From assembly GCA_964017235.1 (NCBI GenBank), contig OZ024933.1, forward strand, positions 10,667,962 through 10,731,961: DNA of 64,000 nucleotides, in the 5' to 3' direction. This DNA comes from Sabellastarte sp. h YS-2021. Lineage: Eukaryota > Annelida > Polychaeta > Sabellida > Sabellidae. Below are positions 22,286-33,060 of the stretch, in pieces (the first letter of the stretch is position 1; each line of letters begins with the position of its first letter). A model generated the notes under the pieces. The model was not told the origin of the DNA, searched no databases, and was given only the letters and a program-made list of their open reading frames with translations. Made by a program: the position numbers and the translations under genes.

Positions 22286-22601
22286 AACGCCTGAAGATTT
22301 TTCCCTTGTTCACACCAACAGAGACAACAAACGTGGTGGCGGTGTTGGCTTTTTTATTAAATCTGCTCTTGATTTCAAAACCAATCATTCCCCTGAGTTT
22401 TCCTCCCTTGAAAATAACACTGTCTGTCTCACTCTTGAGGGGTGTCGCTTGTTTTTTGGCATCATTTATCGCCCCCCTGCCTCATCTGTAGTAAAATTTT
22501 TTGAAGATTTTCTGTTATATGTGGGTTTTTTGTCTTCCTTATCCTCCTCCTTTGTCATTTGTGGTGATTTTAATTTTCATGTCGTCTCCAACAGTCTCTG
22601 A
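22286..22601 (+). pseudogene. LINE AP-endonuclease, middle part
   Basis: An open frame without ATG reads NKRGGGVGFFIKSAL near its start, FGIIYRPP in the middle and CGDFNFH near the end. These are the conserved APE-type endonuclease blocks (G-G-G-V, Y-R-P-P and the GDFN motif holding a catalytic Asp and Asn). It ends at a TGA at 22599-22601. The following conserved blocks (HGHTLDLL and SDH) appear in the next ORF, so one frameshift lies between about 22580 and 22660. Confidence 0.85.
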
Positions 22602-22667
22602 ATTTAAATCAGTCATTGGTCCCAATACATTGATTTTCCAACTCACCTTCATGGTCATACCTTAGAT

Positions 22668-23300
22668 TTGTTGATGGCTCCATCCGAGTTCTCTGCAATT
22701 TCTGATGTGAAAGGTTTAGGCTTCATTAGTGATCACAAAATTATCTCTTGTGTGGTTGACTTTCCATCTTTGGATACACCAATTCAGAAAGTAGTTACCT
22801 TCCATCAGTATCATAAATTGATTATTGATAAATTCAGAAGTGACCTCCTGACTATTCCGTTTGTTAGCTCATCATCAGATGACATAGATTTATTGCATGA
22901 ACAGTACATGTCTGGTTTGTCTGGCCTTCTGGATATTCATGCATCAGTGAAGACTAAACAGCTCATCAAACCAACGCCTAGCTGTATAACTGATGAGTAT
23001 AGAACTGCCAAGTGCATGAGAAGGCAGTATGAACGTGCCTGGAGAAGAGACAAATCCTCTGAAAATCGTTCCCGTCTTCGACGGCAGATAAACAGATGTA
23101 ACCATATTCTAAATAGAAACAAGGGGTGTTTCTACCGTGATCTAGTTAGTGAAAATTGTGGTGATAGCAAGAGGTTATGGCATGCACTAAATAGAACACT
23201 GAGTCGGTCAAATTCCACTGTCCTCCCATCCTTTGATGATGAAAAATCTTTAGCAAACAGATTTTGTTCGTTTTTCATTGATAAAATTAAAAAGATTTGA
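22668..23300 (+). pseudogene. LINE endonuclease C-terminus and basic linker
   Basis: A 210-codon frame. It begins just after the HGHTLDLL block and contains FISDHKIISCVV (residues about 19-30), where SDH holds the last catalytic His of the endonuclease. After that comes a linker with FVSSSSDDIDLLHEQY, then a strongly basic region RTAKCMRRQYERAWRRDKS and RSRLRRQINRCN, and a region near LANRFCSFF that precedes the reverse transcriptase. It stops at TGA near 23298. The RT start is readable in the next frame (TDTEVLKFIKESPSN), so a second frameshift lies near 23290. Confidence 0.85.
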
Positions 23301-23574
23301 GACACCTTTAACAACACCCGATCTCAGGTTCTTCACCCAGACAAGGAGCTGCCGACTTTCAGTTCCTTTCAAGTTGTCACTGATACTGAAGTCCTTAAGT
23401 TTATCAAGGAATCCCCTTCAAACACTTTCTCCCTTGATCCATGCCCCACTCACATTCTGAAACAATGTATTGATATTCTTCTCCCTTCACTGACTAAACT
23501 GAATTTTCCCTAAACCTTTCAAACAGGTTATTGTCACACCCCTCCTCAAAAAGTCCACCCTTTCAAAACAGGAC

Positions 23575-24555
23575 TTGAAGAGCTATCGACCGGTGTCAGG
23601 CCTTAGCTTCTTGTCAAAACTGGTCGAGCGAATTGTGGCTGCCCAAATTAGATCTCACATGTATTCTCATAATCTTGGTAACACTTTCCAGTCAGCCTAT
23701 AAGTTGGGGCACTCAACAGAAACTGCCTTGTTGTGCATCAAAAATGAGATTCACCTATCTCTGTCCAAAGGCATGCCTACAGCATTAGTGCTACTCGAAC
23801 TGTCCGTGGCTTTAGACACTATCGATCATGACACACTCCTATCCTGTTTGTCGTCTAGATTTGGTCTTGCTGGATCAGCACTAAAGTGGTTTAGATCTTA
23901 CCTCCAGGATTGTTTTCAGTCAGTCAAGATTGGTTCCAGTCTTTCAAAATTGTTCAAATTGAAGTTTGGAGTCCCCCAAGGTTCTGTCTTAGGTCCTCTT
24001 CTGTTTTCCTTCTACACAACACCTCTTGGTCAAGTCATCAAAAAATATACCGAAGTCCATTATCACTTGTACACTGACGACACTCAGCTGTTCATTCACT
24101 TATCCCCTGATGATAGTCTCAAGTCTTTTGACTATCTTAAATCTTGTTTGAATGATATTCAGGTCTGGATGTGTGAAAACAAACTCAAGCTAAATCCTGA
24201 CAAAACAAAATTCATAGTCTTCGGTGCCAAAGACAGATACAAATGGCTTAGTGACTCATTTCCTGTCAATCTGGGTGTTCTGTTTGATGCAATGTTTTGT
24301 TTCACCAATCACGTAAATTCTGTTATCAAATCCTGTTTTATTAGCCTCAGGGACCTTCATCGCATCAGGAGGTTTCTTTCTATGGATACATCAGTGGTGA
24401 TTGCGAATGCTCTGGTCAGTACTCGCTTGGATTATTGCAATTTTTTTTTGCAGTTTGTCATCTCGAAATGCTGCAAGGCTCCAATATGTTCAAAATGCGC
24501 TTGCACGGTTTGTCACTGGTGCTTCAAAGTACACTCATATTACATCCACCCTTAG
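23575..24555 (+). pseudogene. LINE reverse transcriptase with altered catalytic motifs
   Basis: A 326-codon frame covering most of the RT: KSYRPVSGLSFLSKLVE (fingers, residues 2-18), SAYKLGHSTETAL, motif A as LLELSVALDTIDHDTL, motif B as FGVPQGSVLGPLLF, and motif C as YTDDTQLF. It continues with NKLKLNPDKTKFIVFGA and a thumb region. Motif A normally has Asp where Glu is found (LELS), and motif C is normally YADD. The metal-binding Asp of motif A is therefore replaced and the enzyme is probably inactive. After SMDTSVVIANALVSTRLDY the frame shifts into the next ORF. Confidence 0.85.
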
Positions 24556-24898
24556 GACACTTCATTGGCTACGCATTAGACAACAGATTATCTTCAAAAC
24601 CCTAGTTTTGGTATATAAGTACCTCACCACTGGCCAGCCTAAGTATTTTGCACCATATCTTCCCTTGTACAAATCTGCCATGAATACAAGACGTTCCAAT
24701 CCCAACAATTTGTTCCTTCAGATTCCCTCTTACTGTGCTTCAATCCAGAAATCAAAGGTCCATTTTAACAATAGTTTCTCATATGATGCCCCTAAATTAT
24801 GGAATGATCTTCCATATGATATACGCAGTGCTCAAAATCTCTTCAGTTTCAAAAGTCGACTCAAAACCTACCTATTTCAGAAATCATTCCCACCATAG
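24401..24898 (+). pseudogene. LINE protein C-terminal region
   Basis: This 165-codon frame overlaps the RT frame by about 150 bases and carries the continuing C-terminal homology: RNAARLQYVQNALARFVTGA, LRTLHWLRI, FAPYLPLY, then YDAPKLWNDLPYDIR and FKSRLKTYLF near the end. The switch between frames happens in the T-run near 24440-24450 (TTTTTTTTT), a likely one-base indel. The order and spacing match the C-terminus of the LINE at 17622-18539. Confidence 0.85.
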
Positions 24899-25159
24899 TT
24901 TCTTACTACCGAACACCATATCACCTCTCTGGGAACGACTCGGAACATGTCTAATGTCTTATGAGTTATGCCTTACGAACTGGATGGTGTGCCTTAGAAT
25001 CCGTTGATATGGAGATTAAGCACTTGGACAACTAATTGATTGATTGATTGATTGATATCACAATGGGTAGTTTTATTGCCAGAACATACCACTACATACA
25101 GTTGGTCCAGGTTCTGTACTCTAAACTGCCGACCCACATCAAGCAACTACCAGCTTTCC

Positions 25160-25240
25160 CACTTGGGGGGACCTGGAATCGAACTCCGATCTCAGAGATG
25201 GGAGGCAAGAGTGTTACCACTCTGCCACTGAGGACATCCT
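25160..25240 (-). repeat. tRNA-derived SINE head
   Basis: On the minus strand the stretch reads like a degenerate tRNA: an A box region CAGTGGCAGAGTGGTAACA, then a CTTGCCTCCCA anticodon-like arm, then a B box GAGTTCGATTCC. It lies about 100 bases downstream of the LINE tail. The same tRNA-like head (CACTTGCCTCCCA..AGTTCAAGCCC) is found at 41900-41975. A functional tRNA is unlikely because the arms do not pair well. Confidence 0.55.
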
Positions 25241-27020
25241 TTGAAACTCTGGCCAGGATTCAAAACAAACTTAGTGACACTTTATGAATATACTGTGAAA
25301 TGCTGTATGCCTATTCTAATTAGCTTAACTATGTTTCTGTTTGTTATGTGACATTTGAGAGATGTGCTTACCTGATCTACTTATGTCAATGATTTGTAGC
25401 ACTGGCAACTGTTGGTATTTGAACGTTGCATTTAATATTGTCAGGATTAAATGTTTTTGATATGCAAATCATGCACTTGGATATTTGACCCTGATCAAGA
25501 AGGCTATAAAAAGCAAAATTTGTGGTAAACAACATGCTTAAAAACTCTCAATAAATGAATTAATCAGAATATACTATTATAGTACTTATTATCTCCAGCA
25601 GCTGTTTTTTCTGAGTTGTCCCGCATCTTATTTCAATATTTCTTACAGTCATTTAAAGTACTTTTATACTAATTTGTAGCCAAATGTGGTGACAAGTCTC
25701 ACTGGTTATAGTTTACAATAGACGATTTACAACCACAAGTTAAAATCTTTTAATCTACCCATTTTATTTACTGCCATTGCAAAATTTTTCACCAAAAATA
25801 TCAATGTTTATATTCTAAAAGTAATATATACAACATTTAGAGACATATTGTGACCCATAAGGTAATACAGAACCTATGCATAGGAAAATTATGCTTGTGT
25901 GAAATTTTAGCAGGGATCTTTAGTTTAAACAGAAATTGTGTGTCTGTATGAGTAAATTTTGAAATAATGCAAAGTAGCAACAGCATAAATGGAAACTTAC
26001 AGAGTGACAGTTTTCATTATTCCAGCTATATCCAGAATAACAATAAATCACAATTATTCACCATTTGAAAGACAACAGCTCAAGTTTAAACAATTTATAT
26101 AACATTACAATTTGTTCGTGACACTACTATTCGGGATTATTATTCTGGTTATCTTTGACCCTAGCATTTCTTATAGGCAGTGCCAACAAAGTTGAGCTTT
26201 TGCACGGTATACTTAAACATACTGGCATTTTATCATAGCTCTGATAGTTATACTGACAGAAAATTAATTTACATCCACATTCATAGATTTGAAATTTAAT
26301 CGTATTTTAACTGAATGTACATAATTAAGCATCTTTTGAAAAATAGTTTGATTTGGTTTTTCCTCTTACTAGCCTTCCACAGTGTTTTAGTAATACCTCT
26401 CTTTGATATGTTTTTATTTGTTCTGTTGTCTTGTGTTGCATTTGCATTGTGATTGATCTAAAGAAAAGCTCTCAGGCTTATTGGAGTGAATAGGGTATGA
26501 GTGGCAAACAGAGTGAAGATTTCAGTGTAAGTTACCCAAGAAGTTGTTTCATGAGTCACATAATGTTTCTAGTTTTGCTGGGATCTTACTACTACCCCTT
26601 GTCTTCTCTCCGCCATGATGTTAATATATGTTAGATTTTCAGTTTCCTCTTTTGGCTCAAGGGTGCATATCAAAGTCACTTTTTGGTTTTAGTCGTCCAC
26701 CTGTGCTATTTGTTTTCCAAAGCTAATTTTCTAAGTTTCATGCATACATCAATATCAAGTGTATGCTGATTCTGTTTCCGTCTTGTGATAATAGGTCTTG
26801 TGATAAAAGGTTCCATAAGCCTCAGCTTTGAGAAAAGCCATTCTATCAGAAATAATAACCCCTTAATTGCTGATACAATTATTTTAAATGATCTTGATAT
26901 TTTGGAAGTTGCAAAAACTCACGTTCAAATTTCTAATACAGATAGTCAACTGTTTTTAACTCCAAGTTTTCAACTTATACATAAGCCTGAATGCCATTTT
27001 TGGTAGCAGTGTGGGTTTAT
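25241..27020. other. Gene B intron, nothing recognised
   Basis: AT-rich sequence. The 73-codon frame at 26785-27006 has no family resemblance. No exon, RNA gene or repeat with a partner in the window was seen. Confidence 0.3.
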
Positions 27021-27023
27021 TTA

Positions 27024-27058
27024 TGTTGGTGTTCTACCACATGACTAAGCTTCCCGAT
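27024..27058 (+). repeat. Harbinger left terminal inverted repeat
   Basis: Starts directly after TTA. GTTCTACCACATGACTAAGC aligns with the inverted right end GTTCCACCAAAGGACTAAGC at 17 of 20 positions, by eye. Confidence 0.8.
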
Positions 27059-27179
27059 TTAGGGTTTTTGGGAGTCGGTTTAAAAATTTGCTTAGTTCCA
27101 GGCGTTCTGTAAGGGTCGGTAGTTGTCGGTTGTGGCAGTGAGAGACATCAAACATGTTTGATATTTCTCACGACCCAAA

Positions 27180-27560
27180 CCAATTATTTTCCCCGCCATC
27201 AACAAAATGTCCAGTCCCAGGCTTCCTCAGGCCTCCTCAGACCCAAATTTACACAGTCCTATGTTGTCCCAGGCCTCCTGTGACCCTTGGTCCCAGGCAT
27301 CCGTAGCTAACTCCCAGGAGGCCTGTTTGGCAGTCCCCGACTTATAACAGACCTATGAAGTTCTATACGTGTGAAAAGGAATTGATTTCATTAATCCTGG
27401 GACGGTGTCAGGTAATCTGGGACTCCAAAATCAAGGTTTGGGACTAAGCCCCGACTAAGAGAAACTGACCCTAACCAATCCAAGCTGGCCTCCTCAGGAC
27501 ACCTGGAACCACACAAATTTAGTCGGTTACAGTCTGAGGACTCCCCAAGAGGCCTGGGAC
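27180..27560 (+). repeat. Harbinger left subterminal motif cluster
   Basis: Many copies of CCCAGGC(C/T)TCCTCAG-like sequence in both orientations, with GGGACTAAG(C/T)(C/A)CCGA and GACTAAG pieces. The right end (30670-30910) has the same motif in inverted arrangement, for example CTGAGGAGGC and CTGAGGAC. Such clusters are expected to bind the element's own proteins. Confidence 0.65.
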
Positions 27561-27797
27561 TAAGTACCGATTAAGAGCCTACTATTTTATGTACGTCAGA
27601 AATTAAAACGAGGCACTGAGTGGGTCGTTTATAAGACTATGTAAGTGACTGCGCACACATTCTCGTTGTTATTGACTTGTTGGCTACTGAGAGACGTGTG
27701 TCACTGTTTTGTAGGGGTTTTCCGTTTCTTTTAAATATCATATAATACTTGAGCTTAAGGCAAATTTTACAGTTAGGAGATACATTTTATTTTTTTT

Positions 27798-29010
27798 ATG
27801 TTTTTGCTATTGACTAGAGTTGTGAGGAAAGAGAAAGGAGGAGAAAGAGGAAATAAGAAGATGGATGAGAGGCAAGAGGAGAGGAAGGAGGAAGGTGGAG
27901 AAGTGGAGGAAAGTACACAGGAAAGGGTAGAGGAAAGGACAAAGGAAAGGACAGATAAGGGTACAGAAGAGACAGAGGAAAGTTTGGAAGTTACTGAGGA
28001 AGCTCGAAAAGAAGATGAGAGGTGTGAGAAGATTCAGAGTGTCACTCAGCAGCAAAGAGAACCAGGGTCTGTGCTACATTCACGGACAGCCAAGAAACTG
28101 CAATTGTGGAGTTTGTGAAGGAGCATCCAGAGCTATACGACAAGGAGCATGCACATTTTCACGATGGACAGAAGAAGGAGGCTCTCTGGGCAGAAATCTC
28201 TGCAGAACTGAAGCTTCAGGCCTTTGATGTCAGAAGATGGTTTGAATCCCAGAGAATGCATAATGGCAAGCTACAATCTAGCCAAGCCCCAAGGGAGATG
28301 ATCAAGAGACAGTCCTGAGTCTATCAGCAGATGGGTTTCCTTAAGACCCACATCAGATGCAAGGGGGGCAGCAGAAGCTCTGGGTTTGAGGCCAGTCCAA
28401 ACACCAGCAAGCTGGACGAATCTCGTGAATCCACTACTGATACAGAACACCTTGAGTCCAGTGTCCTGAGTGAGAGTAGGAGTCAAGCTATGTTCACATC
28501 TACACCAGTTTCAACAGACTCCACGATACTCGAGTACTTTGACCAGATGAGGACACTTAGGACATTGATCACAGGTTTCCTGCAGCAGAAGTCAGACAGG
28601 CAGCCCTTCTTGGACTACATGGCATCAGAGGCTGAAAAGATGACCCAAGAGGAGTTTGAATAATGAAGACATTGAAAGCATTAAGAGCAACCGTAGAAGT
28701 CAACCACTACCTAGAAGATCAGCCACTATCACCACAGAGTCCCACAACCAAGCAACAGGTGTCTAGTTCCACCCAAGCTGCAGATAGCAGCAGTTACGTC
28801 TACTACACACCCAGCCCCATTGGCTTTGGAAACCCTATATCAGTTCTAGCAGTGCAGAACGAGGGCAGTAGACACAACCTAAGTGGAATGCTAAGCCAGC
28901 TACCAGATCTGACATCAACACAGATCATTGAGCAGCCTCAGCAGCAGCAGCAGCCGCAACTCTTCACTATCACCACCACAGCACCGCCTCAACAGCAGCA
29001 GCCTCCTTAG
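27798..29010 (+). pseudogene. Harbinger Myb/MADF-like accessory protein, broken
   Basis: The N-terminal frame (27798-28118) is a charged, Glu/Arg/Lys-rich stretch. The DNA-binding core is in another frame (from about 28024): TDSQETAIVEFVKEHPELYD, then KKEALWAEISAEL and VRRWFESQR, a MADF/Myb-SANT type helix bundle with the tryptophan typical of these domains. An in-frame TGA at 28316-28318 sits where a relative in this window (52662-53384) has Trp. The frame then continues VYQQMGFLKTHIRCKG to 28663. A third frame (28663-29010) ends in glutamine runs. In related elements this protein helps bring the transposase into the nucleus and to the DNA ends. Confidence 0.7.
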
Positions 29011-29721
29011 TAGCCATCCAGTCAGGGTGAGTCTTTGACCTGCCAGGCCCTTTTCAGGGCCACCCAAATATTCCAAAAATAATTTATTAAAAATCCCCTC
29101 CAAAAACATATCAGTTCAGTACAAATACTTATTACAAGAAAAGAAAAAAAAAGTTCAACACCCACACCACCCCCAAATATTAAACAAATAACCCATGGTA
29201 CTACACATAACGAAAAAAGGCCACATAGAAAAAAAAATAAATAAACTACCTATATGGCCAATAATCAGCCCATTTTTAGCTTAAAATGTAGGGGATAGGT
29301 TTAAATCTGTTATAAAAAAGTCCAACACTTACACCATCCCTAGAGTTAAAAGGCATTATCACATAGCTACCAACTAAAAAACAGACAAACCCAATACCAA
29401 ACATAACCACCAACCAAGAAATAGACAAACCCAATAGCAAACAGAACCCAAACCAAAGAATTGACAAACTATTTTGCAAACATAACCCCTCGTAAGTGTA
29501 AAGAAAACCAGTTTGGTGGTTATATTTTCTAAATATTTGTGAAGTGTACTAAAAGAATTTAATTTTAAGATTTTCAGTAAAGGAAATAATTTCAGTCAAA
29601 TGTAAGTCGAATTTTAGGGTGTAGCTTTCATAATATGTGCAATATTTATTCCATTTAGGAAGTAATGACCTTGATACTTCTCAGTATGTTGTGCGGAACC
29701 ACACAGGTAAGGACCACTTCC

Positions 29722-30509
29722 CTAAATGTTGCTGGGGGAGTTCAACATAACTCTGAATCTTGAGACAAGGATGCCAAAAGTGTTTTCAACAACTCTCCTG
29801 CCCCTTGATATTCTGTAGTTGTTGGCAATCCTTTCCTCTCTGGTTAACATCCTTCTGCCATAGGGTTTCATGAGCCAGGTCTTCAGGGCAAATGCATCAT
29901 CTGCCAGGATGAAGTAGGGGACATCTCTACCAGCCTGGGTTATAGGTGCTGGGTCAGGGAAGCCTATCCTGCCATCCTCAATCTTCCTGTTCAGCTGACA
30001 GGCATTAAATATCTGGGCATCTGAGCAAGATCCAGTTGTACCAGTATCCACCCATCTGAACTTGTAATGTCCATCTACCAAGGCCAACATTACTATGGAA
30101 AAGACTCCCTTGTAGTTGTGGTACAGGGCTCCAGTGTTCTTGGGTTTCTTCAGGGCCACATGCTTTCCATCAAGGGCTCTCAGGGCATGTGGAACATTCC
30201 ACCTGATCTTGATTTCCCTTTTGAATTTACACTCTTATGGAGTAGTAGGACAGCGTGCCTGGCTTGACGTGGTTCCAGTCTGGTCTTTATCATTTCAAAG
30301 AATTCTGTGGTCATCCTCATGTAATTGGTGAATCCTGGAATGTCTGTGGTACAGCCATAATGTTCCGGTAGGGCCCCTCTCCTCTCTCTGTAGTAGCCAT
30401 GGCCTGACCCACATGTTGTCCCTTCTTTTAGGTCTCTGTATGGGTGGTGGTGGTGGTGCTGGAGGTGCTGGTGGTGGTGGTTGCTGTGGTCGACGTAGAA
30501 ATACATCAT
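29722..30509 (-). pseudogene. Harbinger DDE transposase (HARBI1-like), internally deleted
   Basis: Two minus-strand frames. The first (30509-30180) starts with a His-rich run, then GCTTDIPGFTNYMRM..FFEMIKTRLEPR, the transposase N-terminus. The second (30159-29722, open back to about 30210) has [38 protein letters not shown] with the first Asp, [19 protein letters not shown] with the second Asp, and [11 protein letters not shown] with the Glu. All three DDE residues are present. About 80 residues holding the helix-turn-helix (LRHLATG.. region) are missing between the two parts, with a frame change. About 50 C-terminal residues are lost at a TAG at 29722. The missing middle is present in the second Harbinger at 52312-52600. 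Confidence 0.85.
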
Positions 30510-30669
30510 TATATGTAACTGAATAAAAACTTAAAAATCCCTAAGTTCTTGTTGAAGCTGTCTTCTATTAAAAGGTGGTGTCCTGCTGTGTTCCCAGAAA
30601 GAAAATGATGATTAGATCGCGGAATTTATATGTATATATATACCCAGAAAATCCAGTTATTTTGCAAAA

Positions 30670-30910
30670 CAAGAATCGGTCATCATGGTCTGGGGAAGAC
30701 TGAGGAGGCCTGAGGACCCCTGAGGACGCCGGGACTGAGGAGGCTTGAGGCATCCTGGGACCCAGTTGGTATGTCTACGACAAGATCATGGTTCAAGCTG
30801 ACCAGAACAATGACTTAGTTGTTTCTTAGTCTCAGACCAGTCTGGGACTGTGTGTGGCTGCCTGGGGCCGCCTCAGGCTTCCTGAGGCCGATCTGTACTA
30901 AATCCCAGGC
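30670..30910 (-). repeat. Harbinger right subterminal motif cluster
   Basis: Contains CTGAGGAGGCCTGAGGAC, GGACTGAGGAGGCTTGAGGC and related repeats, the inverse of the CCTCAGGCCTCCTCAG motifs at the left end. The two clusters are placed symmetrically with respect to the terminal repeats. Confidence 0.65.
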
Positions 30911-30983
30911 TTTTATACCGATTCAGTTCTCCTGCCCATTTTACCCTTTTTCATGGACTGTCCACGATTAAGGGTCATGGACA

Positions 30984-31017
30984 GGATCGGGGCTTAGTCC
31001 TTTGGTGGAACGGGGCA
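30984..31017 (-). repeat. Harbinger right terminal inverted repeat
   Basis: Plus strand GATCGGGGCTTAGTCC..GGTGGAACGGGGCA directly followed by TTA. Inverted, it matches the left end. Confidence 0.8.
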
Positions 31018-31020
31018 TTA

Positions 31021-31489
31021 CTGGGAATGACATACCTACTAAGATTGTTGACTGACCAACATATCACACTTTCAGAAGTTTTGTTGTACTGTTATAACTC
31101 ATTGAAAATCATTTCTTTGTGCTTGTGTCTATTATACATCAGGGGCATGTTTTTCTTAATGATTTCTTGTTAATCTCTTTGTTCTTACTACTGTCACTTC
31201 TTCTTTCATAATTTAAGGTGACATTGATGTTCTTGTACATGCAACCTTGTTTAAAGTGTAAACAAACCTACCCATTTACATGGCCATACATTGGATCTGA
31301 TACTAAGCATAAGCAATTCTTCTTTCATCAGCAATTTGACAGTGATTTAGTTTTCAATAATACATTAGGTTTCCTCTGCCCGTCCAACTACCCATTGTGA
31401 TATGACCTGTACAGTGTTGAAAGTGGCGTAAATCCCCAACTAAACAAATAAAACACATTAGGTAAACCCCATCATGATTTTGCATGCCC
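31021..31489. other. Gene B intron spacer
   Basis: A 60-codon plus-strand frame (31218-31400) may be decayed endonuclease sequence of the LINE that follows, but no motif is readable. Otherwise nothing seen. Confidence 0.3.
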
Positions 31490-33060
31490 TGTGATAAACC
31501 AAGTAAACCTCATTTTGTACCACAGGTATAAAAAAATTGGCATTAATAGATTTTGTGATGATCTTGTCAATACTTCTTTTGTCATGTCCCCTGCTTCCAA
31601 TACTGTGACACTATGTAAACAATATATTTGTGGTCTTGGATATGTATTAAACAAGCATATCCCATTTATTTATGGAAAAACTAAAGAAAAAAGTCAGCTG
31701 GATGGTTTCTGTTTTATATTGTAATGTCTAATTTATCAGGTGTGAATTTAAGCATTGTTGTGTGGTGTAAAGAAGGTCTCAGATGATGAGATCTCACTTG
31801 TGCAGACAGGTTGCTTAATGCAACACAATCATCGAAGAGACTATGGTGAATGCTATAGAACTATCATTAATGACAATAGTCATGACCAAAATTAGCTGTA
31901 TTGGGTGCTTTGACATGCCCTCGATAAGAGTCGTTATTCTTCCTTGACATTGGTGAACCAAACTTTTGGATAATCAATCTGTTTCTTTCTTTGTGAAATT
32001 ATCAAAAGCTGCTTGCCACTCAGTTGACCATAACACTGTTCTTGATTGCCTTAAAACATGGTTTGAATGCAGCAAGACATTGATGTTGTTCATCTCCCAT
32101 CTAAGCTCTCGCACAATATAATTTAAATTTCATCAACCCTCTCTGAATTGCATGAGCTCATGTTTAGTGTCCTTCAATGTACACCATTCCTTTGATTAAG
32201 TTTATTGAAAGGCACCCAGCATAAAATTGTACTTTTATGCCGACTACTCAGTTGTTATATTTCTGAAAAAAATTATATGTCCCACAAAATACAAGAATGG
32301 GAGTTCCTTAGTAAAATTAATGTTAAAATTATTGTTAAAATTAAATAAACAAAACTTCATTATATTCGTGCATAGTTCTCAGTATTATATATGATATTCC
32401 CAAGTCCCTGTCAGAATGTGTTTTAAGTACATACACCCAACAATTCCTGTAAAGAACCTTGGTGTGTGGTTCGATGCAAATTTTAACTTTTCAGTGATTA
32501 TGTCATGATTGGGAAATAGTCATCTTGACAATTGTAATCCTCTCAGAATTGTGTCCATTTTTACATGTAAAAACTCCACTGTTGCTTAAAATCTTACTAG
32601 GATTGTCACAAACTGTAATAAATACACACAGCATTTCCTATTCTCAAAAGACGCCATTGGGTGCCAGTTGAATGTTGTTGTATCTTCAAAACAGCCACTT
32701 TGTTTTTTTTAAAGTTTTCTCACCGTGGTTATCCCGGCTATTTGGGCTCTCTTTTTTTCTGTTTGTTGTAGTGAATGTGGTACCTGGTATGTACCTTATC
32801 AGCTAAAAGGTTCTGAAAAAAATCGCAGTTCTCTCCATCTGTACCATCTGTGTATAAATCCCCCCCCTCAAAAAAAAAAAAAAAATAAATAAAATAAAAT
32901 AAAAACACTTTAGTCACAGCTTTGCTTTTAATGCTTCTACGGTTTAGAATGACTTACTTGATGATTCTGCTGTGCTCCACTCTTGTCTGTTTTAGGAAAA
33001 GAAAAAAAATATATTATGTCTTACCCACTTTATCTCATAAACTATGCAGTTTCCTTACAG
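31490..33060 (+). mobile_element. Strongly decayed CR1/L2-type LINE
   Basis: Conserved landmarks are readable in changing frames and in the right order. YHRYKKIGINRFCDDLVNTS (about 31509) parallels the linker YHQYHKLIIDKFRSDLLTIP of the LINE at 22150-25056. CHSVDHNTVLDCLKTWF (about 32010) is motif A. YFYADYSVVIFL (about 32232) is motif C with the second catalytic Asp changed to Tyr. VKNLGVWFDANFNFS follows near 32450, and RHWVPVECCCIFKTATL near 32655. It has many stops and frameshifts, so it is much older than the LINEs at 17.6 and 22 kb. A long A-rich run (32868-32905) lies within it. Confidence 0.75.

Larger units (their letters stand above)
22150..25056 (+). mobile_element. Long CR1/L2-type LINE inside the gene B intron
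   Basis: The most complete LINE in the window, about 2.9 kb. In order it shows an endonuclease C-terminal half (about 22286-22760), a basic linker, reverse transcriptase (about 23400-24400), a C-terminal region and a (TTGA/ATTG)n tail at 25034-25056. Near its left edge a block TAGTTGATAT..GGAGTTACTC occurs twice (22156-22203 and 22238-22288), a small local duplication. The endonuclease N-terminal half is missing. Several frameshifts separate the parts, described in the entries below. Confidence 0.9.
27021..31020. mobile_element. PIF/Harbinger DNA transposon with both ends
   Basis: A 4.0 kb element flanked by TTA on both sides (27021-27023 and 31018-31020), the three-base target duplication typical of PIF/Harbinger. 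The terminal inverted repeats are TGTTGGTGTTCTACCACATG on the left and TGCCCCGTTCCACCAAAGGA read inward on the right, both continuing into GACTAAGC and CCCGAT. It carries the two expected genes, a Myb/MADF-like protein on the plus strand (27798-29010) and a DDE transposase on the minus strand (29722-30509), transcribed toward each other. Both genes are damaged. It sits in an intron of gene B. Confidence 0.85.

Noticed and set aside
28921-29010. Glutamine-rich peptide (QQQQQ runs) as a separate host gene
   Set aside because: It is the C-terminal tail of the Harbinger accessory gene, inside the transposon limits, and driven by CAG repeats.
31491-31724. 77-codon host exon
   Set aside because: The peptide parallels the linker of the LINE at 22150-25056 and is followed by other LINE landmarks.
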